This document shows, piece after piece, positions 16,099 through 24,074 of a stretch of DNA of 64,000 nt. Under the pieces are notes generated by a model that saw nothing but the letters and a program-made list of their open reading frames with translations, ran no database searches and was not told the DNA's origin. Made by a program: the position numbers and the translations under genes. Position 1 is the first letter of the stretch, and each line of letters begins with the position of its first letter. This stretch comes from an uncultured Sutterella sp. (GTDB lineage Bacteria; Pseudomonadota; Gammaproteobacteria; Burkholderiales; Burkholderiaceae_F), in NCBI GenBank assembly GCA_900542195.1, contig UQNA01000005.1, forward strand, positions 8,300-72,299. Reading direction: 5' to 3'.

Positions 16099-16416
16099 TT
16101 ATTCCTCCGGCAGTCCTGCGAGATTGCGGGAGAGGATCATGATGCACTCGGTAAACAGTTCTCTGGCTGCCGGATGGGGGTGGGGATTGGAAGCAACACA
16201 GGCACCGAGCAGACCGATCAATTCGATCACGTGCTCTTTGGCCATTCGGTGATTGCTGTCCAGAAGGACGTTCAGAAGATTTTGGGTGGAGCCGAAAAGG
16301 CGCCCGAAAGATTCACCGCTCCAGGCAAGCAATTGACTGGCGCTGTTGTTGACGGTGATGGCGTCGACGTTTGAAAAGAAGATCCAAACGGGTAGAGAAT
16401 TTTCAGTGTTTAACAT
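16099..16416 (-). CDS. Phage early protein, unknown
   Basis: About 105 residues from the ATG at 16416, with AGGTG just upstream (an ATG at 16428 is also possible). It begins MLNTENSLPVWIFFSNVDAI and is largely helical, with GLLGACVASNPHPHPAARELF near the end. It is the first gene of the leftward early operon, under the promoter region at about 16430-16490 next to the repressor gene. Confidence 0.55.
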   Translation of the reverse strand: MLNTENSLPVWIFFSNVDAITVNNSASQLLAWSGESFGRLFGSTQNLLNVLLDSNHRMAKEHVIELIGLLGACVASNPHPHPAARELFTECIMILSRNLAGLPEE

Positions 16417-16469
16417 AACGCACCTCATTGAGAGATGCGTCTATGGTAATAGACTATTTAATTTTTGTC

Positions 16470-16482
16470 TACGGACGTATAC
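16470..16482. promoter_or_regulatory. 13-bp motif shared with the int upstream region
   Basis: TACGGACGTATAC here is the reverse complement of GTATACGTCCGTA at 11487-11499. At the int side the motif sits within a tandem decamer (GTCCGTATAC then GTCCGTATGC). Both copies lie in gene-free strips upstream of phage operons (int and the leftward early genes). A shared phage regulator binding both is a reasonable guess. Confidence 0.45.
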
Positions 16483-16494
16483 ATAAGTAGTAAC

Positions 16495-16815
16495 TTACTT
16501 CAGTTGTCGAAGAATATTTAGAGCTATTTGCTGCCCTTCTTCAGACAATTTCCTCACAACTTCGCTGGCCTCTTCAGGTATTCCGCCTTGAATTGTGTCT
16601 GTCGTGGCGGTTCCCTCCCCAAGCACTAGCCAATAAGGATCAACGTCCAGTGCTCTTGCAACTTTGAGAGAGACCTCAGCTGTGAAATTTTTTGCTACGC
16701 CTTTCATCACATTGGAAATGGTCCCCCTAGTTACGCCAGCTCTTCGAGCCAGTTCAGATTGGGTCATCCCGCGAATGGCTAGTGCGTAAGCGAGTCTTCC
16801 TGCAACTGTATTCAT
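16495..16815 (-). CDS. CI-like phage repressor, HTH XRE family
   Basis: 106 residues from the ATG at 16815. An N-terminal HTH_3 domain (LAYALAIRGMTQSELARRAG, then VTRGTISNVMKGVAKNF) is followed by ALDVDPYWLVLGEG, the typical end of the XRE domain. There is no LexA/CI-type S24 peptidase domain, so it is a short repressor that would not be self-cleaved. It is divergent from the Cro-like gene at 16901 and probably holds the lysogenic state. Confidence 0.85.
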   Translation of the reverse strand: MNTVAGRLAYALAIRGMTQSELARRAGVTRGTISNVMKGVAKNFTAEVSLKVARALDVDPYWLVLGEGTATTDTIQGGIPEEASEVVRKLSEEGQQIALNILRQLK

Positions 16816-16862
16816 GTTAAGTAGTTTATTAACGATTATGTCTTTGGGGATAAACAAAAGAC

Positions 16863-16891
16863 TTGACAGACGATGTCTATGTACATATACA
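16863..16891 (+). promoter_or_regulatory. Rightward early promoter (PR-like)
   Basis: TTGACA at 16863-16868, a 17-bp spacer and TATACA at 16886-16891. Between and over the -10 lies the palindrome TATGTACATA (16879-16888), a likely repressor operator. The predicted transcript start (about 16898) is only a few bases before the ATG at 16901, so the mRNA would be nearly leaderless. Confidence 0.75.
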
Positions 16892-16900
16892 ATTCAAGTT

Positions 16901-17131
16901 ATGAAAAAAAAGACTGCTATTGAATTGTTTGGATCGGCGTCGAAGTTGAGCAGAGCTGTTCAATACACGAGAGGAGCGATCCATAACTGGCCCGATGAAC
17001 TTGATCGAAGAAGAAGCGACCAAGTAATAGGCGCAGCTGTTCGGGTTGGAAAACTGAGCCCTGTTCAGGCAAAGGAACTGATTGAACATGAGAGACAAAG
17101 GCACGAACGAAGTCAGGGCTCTGCTAACTGA
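16901..17131 (+). CDS. Cro-like regulator
   Basis: 76 residues from the ATG at 16901. MKKKTAIELFGSASKLSRAV and QYTRGAIHNWPDEL match the small YdaS/DicC/Cro-type HTH proteins. Divergent from the CI-like repressor with the PR-like promoter between. It would promote the lytic route by repressing cI. No Shine-Dalgarno site is evident, in keeping with a nearly leaderless message. Confidence 0.8.
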   Translation: MKKKTAIELFGSASKLSRAVQYTRGAIHNWPDELDRRRSDQVIGAAVRVGKLSPVQAKELIEHERQRHERSQGSAN

Positions 17132-17336
17132 TTTGGCGATTTCGGTAATCCGCCAAGTCGTGGCTGATGATCCGGATCGATCCCAAAACTCGATCATTAG
17201 GGACGTTATGGACGCGTGGGCTAAGAAGAAAGTCATGAGGGACCTCCGAAAAAGGGATGCCCTCAATTTAAGGATTCGGGATTACGAAAGCTACGGCGTT
17301 GATACGGCGTCGTTACGGCAGGAGACGGCAAAGTAG
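17088..17336 (+). CDS. Small phage early regulator-like protein, unknown
   Basis: About 82 residues starting MRDKGTNEVRALLTDLAISV; overlaps the end of the cro-like gene. It is highly charged (WAKKKVMRDLRKRDALNLRI) and probably helical. Its position, directly after cro, is where CII-like regulators occur, but no clear HTH signature is visible. Function unknown. Confidence 0.55.
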   Translation: MRDKGTNEVRALLTDLAISVIRQVVADDPDRSQNSIIRDVMDAWAKKKVMRDLRKRDALNLRIRDYESYGVDTASLRQETAK

Positions 17337-17342
17337 CCGAAG

Positions 17343-17413
17343 TCTGCCGGAGTTTTCCGAAAAATGCCGGACTTCTCCGGGCAATGCCGGAAAGTTCCGA
17401 AATATGCCGTATC
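17343..17413 (+). repeat. Iteron-like 20-21 bp tandem repeats
   Basis: Three tandem units begin at 17343, 17364 and 17384 (21, 20 and 20 bp), each of the form TGCCGGA-n-TTCCG, with a partial fourth at 17404 (ATGCCGTATCG). The period of two helical turns suggests a protein-binding array, for example an operator or a replication-initiator site. They fill the gap between the early regulator genes and a small membrane protein gene. Confidence 0.65.
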
Positions 17414-17448
17414 GATGCCGTGGACTACGGCACCAAGGGGAATAGAAA

Positions 17449-17673
17449 ATGAAACGGGACCGCTACGGTCGCCAGATAAGAGCCGCAAAAAGGGCTGGAA
17501 AAATGACTGAAGAAGAAAGATTGAGAGCCGCTCATCGATTTGAGCGCCACCTGCAGAAGATGGATGCCGATCGGCTCGGAAAGTTCGACCTGATGAAGAT
17601 TGAGTGGGTAGCCGTCATCCTCATCGCAATGGCGGCTTTTTGCGCGTTTTATTTTCTGACTATTGGGGCATAG
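17449..17673 (+). CDS. Small single-pass membrane protein of the phage
   Basis: 74 residues. The N-terminal 45 are strongly basic (MKRDRYGRQIRAAKRAGKMT), followed by one hydrophobic helix (WVAVILIAMAAFCAFYFLTI) at the C-terminus. It heads a run of small membrane proteins (17685, 18507) that leads up to the SPFH gene. Function unknown. Confidence 0.6.
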   Translation: MKRDRYGRQIRAAKRAGKMTEEERLRAAHRFERHLQKMDADRLGKFDLMKIEWVAVILIAMAAFCAFYFLTIGA

Positions 17674-17684
17674 GGAGGGAAAGC

Positions 17685-17810
17685 ATGGATTTCGATGATC
17701 TTATGGAAATTCTTAGAGGCCTGCTTTGCTTCATTGTCTGTTGTTGCGGGATGGTCATCTTCTTCCTTGGTGTGTTTATCGTGATTCGTGAATTGTGGGC
17801 GATGATATAG
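17685..17810 (+). CDS. Very small phage membrane protein
   Basis: 41 residues from the ATG at 17685 with GGGAGGG upstream. MDFDDLMEILRGLLCFIVCC then a hydrophobic helix with three adjacent Cys residues and ending RELWAMI. It overlaps nothing and fits the small-membrane-protein cluster. Function unknown. Confidence 0.5.
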   Translation: MDFDDLMEILRGLLCFIVCCCGMVIFFLGVFIVIRELWAMI

Positions 17811-17831
17811 GAGCGCAAGATGACTATCTCG

Positions 17832-18389
17832 TTAAATGCCTACAGTTTGGGATTTCAGCCACTTCGGGCCGGAGATCGTAAAGGTCAATCCGGAGACATC
17901 TGCAGCTGGAGCAACCAACAGAAAGCTTGTGTCACTTCCGAAGTCGTGCGTGAACTCGGTTTTGGGCTCATCGTTGATTGCCAAGTCTTCTTCAAAGGCG
18001 CCTCGAAGAACGTGCGGACGTCCGACTCTCCAGTAGTCTCCGAAGGAAGCCTCGTAAAGCGGGATGCTGCTGAGCACCTTCTCAAAAGGAAAGACTTCTT
18101 TTTCCGGTTCGTAAGTGACCTCGAGAATCGTGTACTCGTTCGGAAAGTCTCTGGTCATTGTGATGGAGCAAATAGGTTTGAGCTGTTGAACCCGAAAGGT
18201 TCCTGCTGCCTTTGCTCCTTCAGGGGCAGTTTCCTGGATGGTTTCAAGCTCGGCGGTTTTGATTGCCTTGCGAAAGAAGTTCAGAACTTGTCTAAGGATT
18301 TTTTTCAAGTAATTGAATGCGGCCATTCGTTTTTTCTCCGGGACAACGAGCATTGCTTTGTCCAAAAGCCAAACAACAAAGGTTTCCAT
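17832..18389 (-). CDS. Phage protein, unknown, read against the early operon
   Basis: 185 residues with AAGGAG seven bases before the ATG. METFVVWLLDKAMLVVPEKK suggests an N-terminal amphipathic or membrane-proximal helix; the C-terminal 120 residues are strand-rich (PNEYTILEVTYEPEKEVFPF). The composition is normal, while the opposite-strand frame is Cys/Ser/Phe-rich and looks like a shadow. As a monocistronic gene inserted against the operon it has the layout of a lysogenically expressed extra gene (moron). No family recognised. Confidence 0.6.
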   Translation of the reverse strand: METFVVWLLDKAMLVVPEKKRMAAFNYLKKILRQVLNFFRKAIKTAELETIQETAPEGAKAAGTFRVQQLKPICSITMTRDFPNEYTILEVTYEPEKEVFPFEKVLSSIPLYEASFGDYWRVGRPHVLRGAFEEDLAINDEPKTEFTHDFGSDTSFLLVAPAADVSGLTFTISGPKWLKSQTVGI

Positions 18390-18506
18390 GGCCTTCTCCT
18401 TAGTGTGAGTAATTTTTGTTTGCCAGCTCTATTTTCTCACGCTCTGGGGAAGGCTTTTCCGGTTCTTCACTTCGCCTCGATACGACTCGCTTAAATAGGA
18501 ATCAGA

Positions 18507-18683
18507 ATGAGAAGAAATAAAAAAATCCTCCGCTGGCTCATGTTCGCAGTTTTGGGCGCTTTCTTGTTCACAACCATTATCCCTCTGGCTGTTTCTTCAG
18601 CTCTGCCGGCTTGGCTCATTGGCCTGGTTGTCACGGCCGCTGTCGCCGCAGCCGTTTATCTGATCGCAACAAATCTTCACTAA
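18507..18683 (+). CDS. 58-residue two-helix membrane protein
   Basis: Starts MRRNKKILRWLMFAVLGAFL and holds two hydrophobic helices (about residues 9-30 and 35-56), ending ATNLH. TAGGAATC precedes the ATG, and TAAGGAG at its stop provides the ribosome site for the SPFH gene 9 bases later, so the two are coupled. It may be a membrane partner of the SPFH protein (inference). Confidence 0.65.
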   Translation: MRRNKKILRWLMFAVLGAFLFTTIIPLAVSSALPAWLIGLVVTAAVAAAVYLIATNLH

Positions 18684-18692
18684 GGAGAATAA

Positions 18693-19565
18693 ATGTTAAA
18701 GAAATCTATTTTTGCCGCCGGTGCAGTAGCCGCTGTCCTAATTGTGGGCGGAGTCTATGCCGTTGCAAATCTTGAGACCGTTCCTGCCGGTTATGTCGGC
18801 GTCAAAGTGAATCTCTACGGGTCAGAAAAAGGTGTCCAGAACGAAGAGCTTGGAGTTGGCCGTTATCTTCTGACATGGAATGAACAGTGCTATCTGTTCC
18901 CGACCTTTAACCAGCTCCACACCTATTCCGTTCCATTTACGTTTCAAACATCTGATGCCATGGCCGTCAATGCAAAGATCGGCGTCGAGTATCAGGTAAG
19001 ACCGTCCATGGCCACCAAAGTCTTCCAGACATACCGAAAAGGTGTCGAAGAGATTACAGAGGTGAACCTCAGACAAAACGTGTCCGATGCACTGATCAAA
19101 TATGCGTCCCTAATGGATGTAAATGAGCTGACCGCAAACGGTAAAACCAAACTTTTAGAACACGTGACCGAAGAACTCAGACATCAGCTGGAAGACGTCG
19201 GCATTCACATTATCCGAGTCTCTTGGGCGTCCGATATTGAGTATCCGCCTCAGGTCAGAGAATCTATTAACGCAAAGATCGAAGCAACTCAAAGAGCCAT
19301 GCTTCGTGAAAATGAAGTTGCTCAATCCAAGGCCGAAGCCGAAAAAGCCCGTGTGGCAGCTCAGGGCGAAGCCGATGCACAGCTGACAAAGGCGAAAGCT
19401 GAAGCCGAATCCATTGCGATCAGGGCAAAGGCCCTGCGCGATAACCCGCAGGTTTTAACGTTGGAAGCGATTAGCCGATGGGACGGCAAACTTCCGACAT
19501 TTTTGGGCGGAGATTCCCTTCCGCTGCCTTTACTGGATGTCAACAAAGCAGCTTTAACGAAATAA
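18693..19565 (+). CDS. SPFH/prohibitin-family membrane protein carried by the phage
   Basis: 290 residues: one N-terminal membrane helix (SIFAAGAVAAVLIVGGVYAV), then the SPFH/band-7 domain starting ETVPAGYVGVKVNLYG and running to about residue 190, then a coiled coil rich in Ala, Glu and Lys (QSKAEAEKARVAAQGEADAQ). This layout is that of prohibitin/HflC proteins, which form large rings at the membrane and hold proteases or other partners. It lies in the early region before the primase gene. Host HflKC controls lambda lysogeny through FtsH and CII; a phage copy might act on the host's similar complex (inference). Confidence 0.85.
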   Translation: MLKKSIFAAGAVAAVLIVGGVYAVANLETVPAGYVGVKVNLYGSEKGVQNEELGVGRYLLTWNEQCYLFPTFNQLHTYSVPFTFQTSDAMAVNAKIGVEYQVRPSMATKVFQTYRKGVEEITEVNLRQNVSDALIKYASLMDVNELTANGKTKLLEHVTEELRHQLEDVGIHIIRVSWASDIEYPPQVRESINAKIEATQRAMLRENEVAQSKAEAEKARVAAQGEADAQLTKAKAEAESIAIRAKALRDNPQVLTLEAISRWDGKLPTFLGGDSLPLPLLDVNKAALTK

Positions 19566-19658
19566 ACGATTTTGCAGTCTCGGGACAGTTGCAACTGTAG
19601 AGCCTTCCTCCCTCGCACTCGAGACTGCTCCCTATCTTCGGAGGAATGAGGAATCATC

Positions 19659-22157
19659 ATGGCGAAATCACTAAGAGAAGTTGAAGAGCAAATGAGCTCT
19701 GTCGGAATCGATGTTCCGCCGGGTGTCGATTTGGTTGTCAACGGCTCAAACTGGAAACGGTTTAAGCCCGCAAATTCTCACTTCAAACGCGGCAAAGAGG
19801 CCTATTACGGCATTTGGGAAAAATCCCTCGGCTCGGGCCGTAGCTACTACTTCGGTACCTTCGGGATCGGGAGCCAATCCTACAAGATCACGCACACTCG
19901 AAGCGGCTGGACGCAGGAGGAATGGCGCGAAATTAAGTCACGCACGGAAACCGACCAAAAGATAGTCGATGAAGCGCTCCAGGAGCGCCGGCGATCCGCA
20001 GCCCAAAAGGCTGTCAAAATGCTGCAGGCGGCAAGCTCTTCCGTTTCCATGAGCCATCCGTATGTGGCCAAAAAACAGATTCTGCCCTACGGGGCCTATC
20101 AGCTGCGCAATCAGATCCTGCTTCCGATGTGGAAGGACGGCCGTGTGGTGGGTCTGCAGACGATTTTTCCTGCAGAAACTCAGGACGGCAGCACCGAGAT
20201 CCAGAAGCGATTTTTGTCCGGAAGCGACTTAAAAGGCTCCTGCCTAAAACTCGGGGAACCTGTCCAGCCGCCGGAGGCGATTATTTTGACGGAAGGGTGG
20301 GCCACCGCGTGCAGCATCATGCAGGCTTCCGGCGCACCGATGGTCGTTGTGGCTTTCTCTGCCGGTAATCTTCTCCCGGTGGCCGAAAGCCTCAGGGCCG
20401 AATACCCGAACACCAAGATCGTCATTGCTGCAGATAATGACTGCCACTACCACACTGCCCTGAAGCGCGAAATCAGCGACCGCTTCGGGATTGAACTCAA
20501 TATCGCTGCCTCTAAAGCCTCTGCTCGGGAGCAGATTGTTCCTGGAGGAAAGGTCATGGCCTGGTGGACTACGAAAGATAAAGAAACTTATCTGGAGTAT
20601 GAAGAATGGTCTGACGGAAGGCCTCGCCCCATGCACCGCTCGCTTTGCAATACCGGCGTAGTCAAGGCCAAAATCGCGGCTTCTAAAGTAGGCGCCGCCG
20701 TGGTCATTCCGCGTTTTGCCGATGTTTCACTCGGAGGCACTGACTTTAACGACTTGGCCGTCCAGGAAGGACGCGACGCAGTCTCTCAGCAGTTAGCCTG
20801 GAGACAGGCGGAGCCCTTAAGTAAGGGATCCGGAGACAAAAAAGTGAATGAGAAGAATTTAGGGGTTATCAGCTCCCTCGGTAAACGCTACATTGCCATT
20901 GACAGTACGGACACGTGTTGGGATACCGAATACCTGAGGGTGACCAAGATCTCTACGATCCGGCAATGGTTCGGAGCTAAGACAGTGAACCTTTGGCTGC
21001 AGAATGAGTTCGACAACCGCCGAATCATCCAGCCTGAGCAGCTGATTTTTGAGCCGGATCCGAAAAAGATCCCGCTTGGCAGCATCACGATGTTTGCCGG
21101 ATGGCCGATGAAGCCCAATTACAGCCATAAGTGTCAAAGGCTGATTGATCATCTTTTCAAGATCTGCGGAGAAAACGATGATCTCTTCCAGTGGGTGGCC
21201 GCATGGCTGGCCTACCCTCTTCAGCACCCGGGCGCCAAAATGCAGACGGCCTTAGTCGTCTACGGCGAAAGAGAAGGCACCGGAAAGAGTATGTTCTTTA
21301 ATGCGATTTCCAAAATTTACGGTCAATACGCCTGTTCGGTTAACCAGAACATGGTGCAGAGCGATTTCAACGGATGGGTGTCTAAGAAGCTGTTTGTAGT
21401 GTGTGAGGAGGTGGTAACGAATCAGGAGAAGCGAAATTTGAAAGGTGCGCTTAAGAATCTCGTCACCAACCCCACGCATACGATAAACGAAAAAGGGCTT
21501 CCTGCGCGATTTGAAGCAAACAAAACGAATTTTGTTTTCCTCTCTAACGAACTTCAGCCGCTGATGTTTGACAGTGCCGACCGCCGCTATCAGGCCATTA
21601 AGTTCGAGACAGCCTCGCCTCCGGAGTACTTCGAGGCACTCGCTGATGAAATCGACAGCGGCGGAATTGAGTCCTTCTACGCCTATCTGCTCAACTTTGA
21701 TACGAGTTGGTTCAATGAGAGCAAAAGGCCTCTGGAGACTCAGGCAAGACTCGACTTAAAGCGTCTGGGGAGTGATTCGGCCATTCGCTTCATTGAGGAC
21801 TGGACGTCCGGAAATATCAATTTGCCGGTAGGCCCGGCCGTGCTCGGCCATCTCTATGACGCCTACACCATTTGGTGCAAGTCATCCGGAGAAAGACCCT
21901 GCAGCAAAGAAGTTTTTGGCGGCAGGTGTAAGAGCCGGCTAAACGGCGGACGACTGAGGGTGCAGCTCTACAGCGAAGATTCGTCTTCGACTGAGACGCT
22001 AAGGCCTCTGAAGATATATCATAGGCAGGTGTATTGGCCGAAAACCACGGAAGATCCGAAAGTTAATGCTGAATTCTCTCAGCGTGCTCGGGCGTTTCAG
22101 ATTGACGTGGAAACCGCCAAAGAAAGGTTCTATCGTGACTTCAAGTCTCTCCAGTAA
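19659..22157 (+). CDS. Phage primase-helicase (Toprim + SF3/DUF5906-like)
   Basis: 832 residues. The N-terminal half carries a plasmid/phage Toprim-like domain with EAIILTEGWATACSIMQASG (about 207-226) and KIVIAADNDCHY (about 254). The C-terminal half holds an SF3-type ATPase: Walker A in YGEREGTGKSMFFNAISKIY (about 535-554), Walker B-like KKLFVVCEEV and sensor-like NFVFLSNELQPL. It would prime and unwind phage DNA. A GGAGGAATGAGG site precedes the start. The cluster of TGAACA repeats begins 69 bases downstream, so the origin may be next to this gene. Confidence 0.88.
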   Translation: MAKSLREVEEQMSSVGIDVPPGVDLVVNGSNWKRFKPANSHFKRGKEAYYGIWEKSLGSGRSYYFGTFGIGSQSYKITHTRSGWTQEEWREIKSRTETDQKIVDEALQERRRSAAQKAVKMLQAASSSVSMSHPYVAKKQILPYGAYQLRNQILLPMWKDGRVVGLQTIFPAETQDGSTEIQKRFLSGSDLKGSCLKLGEPVQPPEAIILTEGWATACSIMQASGAPMVVVAFSAGNLLPVAESLRAEYPNTKIVIAADNDCHYHTALKREISDRFGIELNIAASKASAREQIVPGGKVMAWWTTKDKETYLEYEEWSDGRPRPMHRSLCNTGVVKAKIAASKVGAAVVIPRFADVSLGGTDFNDLAVQEGRDAVSQQLAWRQAEPLSKGSGDKKVNEKNLGVISSLGKRYIAIDSTDTCWDTEYLRVTKISTIRQWFGAKTVNLWLQNEFDNRRIIQPEQLIFEPDPKKIPLGSITMFAGWPMKPNYSHKCQRLIDHLFKICGENDDLFQWVAAWLAYPLQHPGAKMQTALVVYGEREGTGKSMFFNAISKIYGQYACSVNQNMVQSDFNGWVSKKLFVVCEEVVTNQEKRNLKGALKNLVTNPTHTINEKGLPARFEANKTNFVFLSNELQPLMFDSADRRYQAIKFETASPPEYFEALADEIDSGGIESFYAYLLNFDTSWFNESKRPLETQARLDLKRLGSDSAIRFIEDWTSGNINLPVGPAVLGHLYDAYTIWCKSSGERPCSKEVFGGRCKSRLNGGRLRVQLYSEDSSSTETLRPLKIYHRQVYWPKTTEDPKVNAEFSQRARAFQIDVETAKERFYRDFKSLQ

Positions 22158-22225
22158 ACCTTTTTCGTACCTTTTTGCAAGGTCCTGCTGCTGTTTTAGG
22201 CCGCAGGGCCTTTTGTTTTCCCCGT

Positions 22226-22498
22226 TGTTCATACTGTTCACCCTGTTCAGAGGCACAAAATGGACGGTATGAACACTAATTTTTTATTTGGAATCAAAAC
22301 GATGGGAGCAGTGTGTTCATATTGTTCACCTAATACACGTCTACCTACATGTGCGCGCGTGGATGGAAATATAAAAAACGGAAAAAAGAAATTTATGGGG
22401 TATGGAAGTATGAACAGTATGAACAAGTGAACAAACACTTTAAAAACAAATAATTATGAATAAAACCATTGAACAAACTAATGAACAGTCATTGAACA
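22226..22498. repeat. Cluster of about 12 TGTTCA/TGAACA repeats (candidate phage origin)
   Basis: Between the primase-helicase gene and the first codons of the next gene there are about a dozen TGTTCA or TGAACA hexamers in both orientations. A larger unit GTTCATACTGTTCACC at 22228 recurs as GTTCATATTGTTCACC near 22315, and inverted forms (TATGAACAGTATGAACAAG) lie near 22408-22430. An AT-rich stretch separates the groups. Iterons next to a replicative primase-helicase suggest an origin or a strong regulatory region. Confidence 0.6.
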
Positions 22499-22902
22499 AC
22501 TTCTTTGACGATATTGGTACAGCTCCCATGACTCGAATCCCTTACGTAAAACGGCTGCTTTTTTGCTGGTGGAAGTGGCGGAATCTTTCCCGGAACAAAA
22601 TTCCTCCTCAGTTGGACATGAATAACGACCGAGTGGATTCGTCCAGAAAGAGCAGCGATTTGATTAACGCTGCCTCCTGCGACTTCACGATGATCCGTCT
22701 GGACAGAATCATCAGTGAATTGCATCCGACACTCAAGGAAGCCGTTTTCGCGCTCTACGGCCATGTAGGGATGAGAGGCGTTATCCATGCCGCCGATGAG
22801 TTAGGGATCACAAAGCGCAGCATGATCCGCCGTCTTTGCCGGGCAGATCAGGCAATTGCCATCGAACTCGATAAGCTCAGAAACAAGGAAGAATCATGCT
22901 AA
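22456..22902 (+). CDS. Phage protein with C-terminal HTH-like region, unknown
   Basis: 148 residues. The C-terminal 60 (LHPTLKEAVFALYGHVGMRG, then VIHAADELGITKRSMIRRLC) resemble a helix-turn-helix as in late-gene regulators or antiterminators. The N-terminal part begins NKTIEQTNEQSLNNFFDDIG, encoded by TGAACA-containing DNA of the repeat cluster. Its place at the end of the early operon fits a late regulator, but this is an inference. Confidence 0.6.
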   Translation: MNKTIEQTNEQSLNNFFDDIGTAPMTRIPYVKRLLFCWWKWRNLSRNKIPPQLDMNNDRVDSSRKSSDLINAASCDFTMIRLDRIISELHPTLKEAVFALYGHVGMRGVIHAADELGITKRSMIRRLCRADQAIAIELDKLRNKEESC

Positions 22903-23119
22903 GGGTAAATCCTAGAGTCACCTTTTTGTCGAAAATCGGTTATATTTCCATAAACTTTGGCAGTGAGTGGCTCAGAAGCCACGACAGCAAACGCCGATCT
23001 TCTTACGCATCCTCCCTTATCGGTCCTTCTAATCGTTTGATACAGACGATTTTTAAAGCCTTCCCGATGAGATTTTTGATCTCTTTTGTATCTCCCTGAG
23101 CCCTCTCCGGAGAAAACAA
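22903..23119. other. Gene-poor strip before the small membrane protein
   Basis: About 215 bases. A 67-codon frame (22896-23099) overlaps the preceding stop as ATGCTAA, but its composition (many Ser, Arg, Phe, Ile) is unconvincing. A promoter-like TATATTTCC lies near 22942. I see no other signal. Confidence 0.4.
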
Positions 23120-23362
23120 ATGAAGAAAGAATTTCAGGCTTCGTCCAAAGAAAGGATTAAGGATGCTACCTTAGTCGTAACGGGTTTAATTATCCTTACA
23201 GTTGCTAAGACAGCCGAGATTTGTGTCGCTGTTGCAGGTCTGACTTACTTCTGGAAAGAGATGCTTCTTCCGGACATTTATTCGGGGAGCGCTCTTAAAT
23301 GGTGCCTTATTCCATTTCTGGTTTTAATTGCAACGTTAGTAGAGCTAACCAAGAAGAAGTAG
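23120..23362 (+). CDS. Small two-helix membrane protein
   Basis: 80 residues: a basic N-terminus (MKKEFQASSKERIKDATLVV), two hydrophobic helices (about residues 17-45 and 58-76) and ending ELTKKK. CTCCGGAGAAAACAA gives a ribosome site. It is convergent with the gene at 23345, with an 18-base overlap. Function unknown. Confidence 0.6.
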   Translation: MKKEFQASSKERIKDATLVVTGLIILTVAKTAEICVAVAGLTYFWKEMLLPDIYSGSALKWCLIPFLVLIATLVELTKKK

Positions 23363-23749
23363 GAGCTTTAAAAGATTTTCCCATGTTAATTGTTCTCGAA
23401 GTTTTTCTTTGATTTTGTCCGGAAGACTTCTATTTGAAGCCAGTAACCCGAGATACTCTTCCGGTCTATGCCCTTTGAGAAGAACAATAATTTCCGGCAG
23501 TGAGTAGTAAGAAAAGAATCGGCTAATGTCAATGTTCAGCGTCTTAATGTTGCGCAGAACGTCAAAAGCATCCATGTCGACCCAGTAGGTAGACAAAGGC
23601 GTTGCCACGGTGCTCATGACATTGAAGCGATCAACTCTGGGGAAGATAACGGCCTGAACGTCATCGGGAAGTGATTCGATAATGTTTAAAACTTCAGCTT
23701 GTTGGCGTTCGGAAAGATCTTTGAAGAAATCGGCTAAGGGCTTGGGCAT
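23345..23749 (-). CDS. Prophage protein, unknown
   Basis: About 134 residues from the ATG at 23749; an upstream ATG at 23782 lies inside the terminator hairpin of the preceding gene and is less likely. MPKPLADFFKDLSERQQAEV and further helices, ending LLKLLLLLG. Mostly helical with Leu-rich segments. Together with the 23802 gene it forms a leftward pair between early and late regions, the usual site of moron genes. No family recognised. Confidence 0.5.
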   Translation of the reverse strand: MPKPLADFFKDLSERQQAEVLNIIESLPDDVQAVIFPRVDRFNVMSTVATPLSTYWVDMDAFDVLRNIKTLNIDISRFFSYYSLPEIIVLLKGHRPEEYLGLLASNRSLPDKIKEKLREQLTWENLLKLLLLLG

Positions 23750-23764
23750 TTGGGTTTTGAATAA

Positions 23765-23797
23765 AGAGAACCCGCACAGCATGACTATGCGGGCTCT
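23765..23797 (-). terminator. Terminator hairpin between two leftward prophage genes
   Basis: AGAACCCGCA and TGCGGGCTCT form a stem around CAGCATGACTA. Read on the minus strand it is followed by TTTATT, just after the stop of the 23802-23999 gene. Confidence 0.6.
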
Positions 23798-23801
23798 AAG
23801 G

Positions 23802-23999
23802 TTAAGCGACTAGATCAAAAGGATCGTTTTTAGGGGCCGAAGAGCCTTCTTTTAACTCGATATCTTTTTTGAATTCTTGCCATTCCCGGAGGAATTTTCC
23901 GCATCTGCTGGCCTCCTCTTCCAAAATGGCAATTTGAGTTTCTTTGTCTTTTCCTTTTAATTCAGGAAATTTCTCAGTAAAGAAAGTTTGAAAATCCAT
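23802..23999 (-). CDS. Small acidic/helical prophage protein, unknown
   Basis: 65 residues from the ATG at 23999 with GAGGTTCC upstream. MDFQTFFTEKFPELKGKDKE and ILEEEASRCGKFLREWQEFK, then a Pro/Ser-rich tail. Its 5' region (24030-24073) holds a stem, GACGGATT with AATCCGTC, that could be a leader hairpin. Function unknown. Confidence 0.5.
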   Translation of the reverse strand: MDFQTFFTEKFPELKGKDKETQIAILEEEASRCGKFLREWQEFKKDIELKEGSSAPKNDPFDLVA

Positions 24000-24074
24000 A
24001 ATATGGAACCTCAAAAAATGGGCTCGATTTATGGTGTAGACGGATTTAGATTTATAATCCGTCTTGTCATACAC

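Noticed and set aside
17820..18494. 224-codon plus-strand frame with a fair ribosome site
   Set aside because: Cys/Ser/Phe-rich shadow composition; the opposite frame (17832-18389) has better composition and an AAGGAG site.
22896..23099. 67-codon frame after the HTH-like gene
   Set aside because: It overlaps the previous stop in a coupling-like way, but the sequence is unconvincing and shows no motif.
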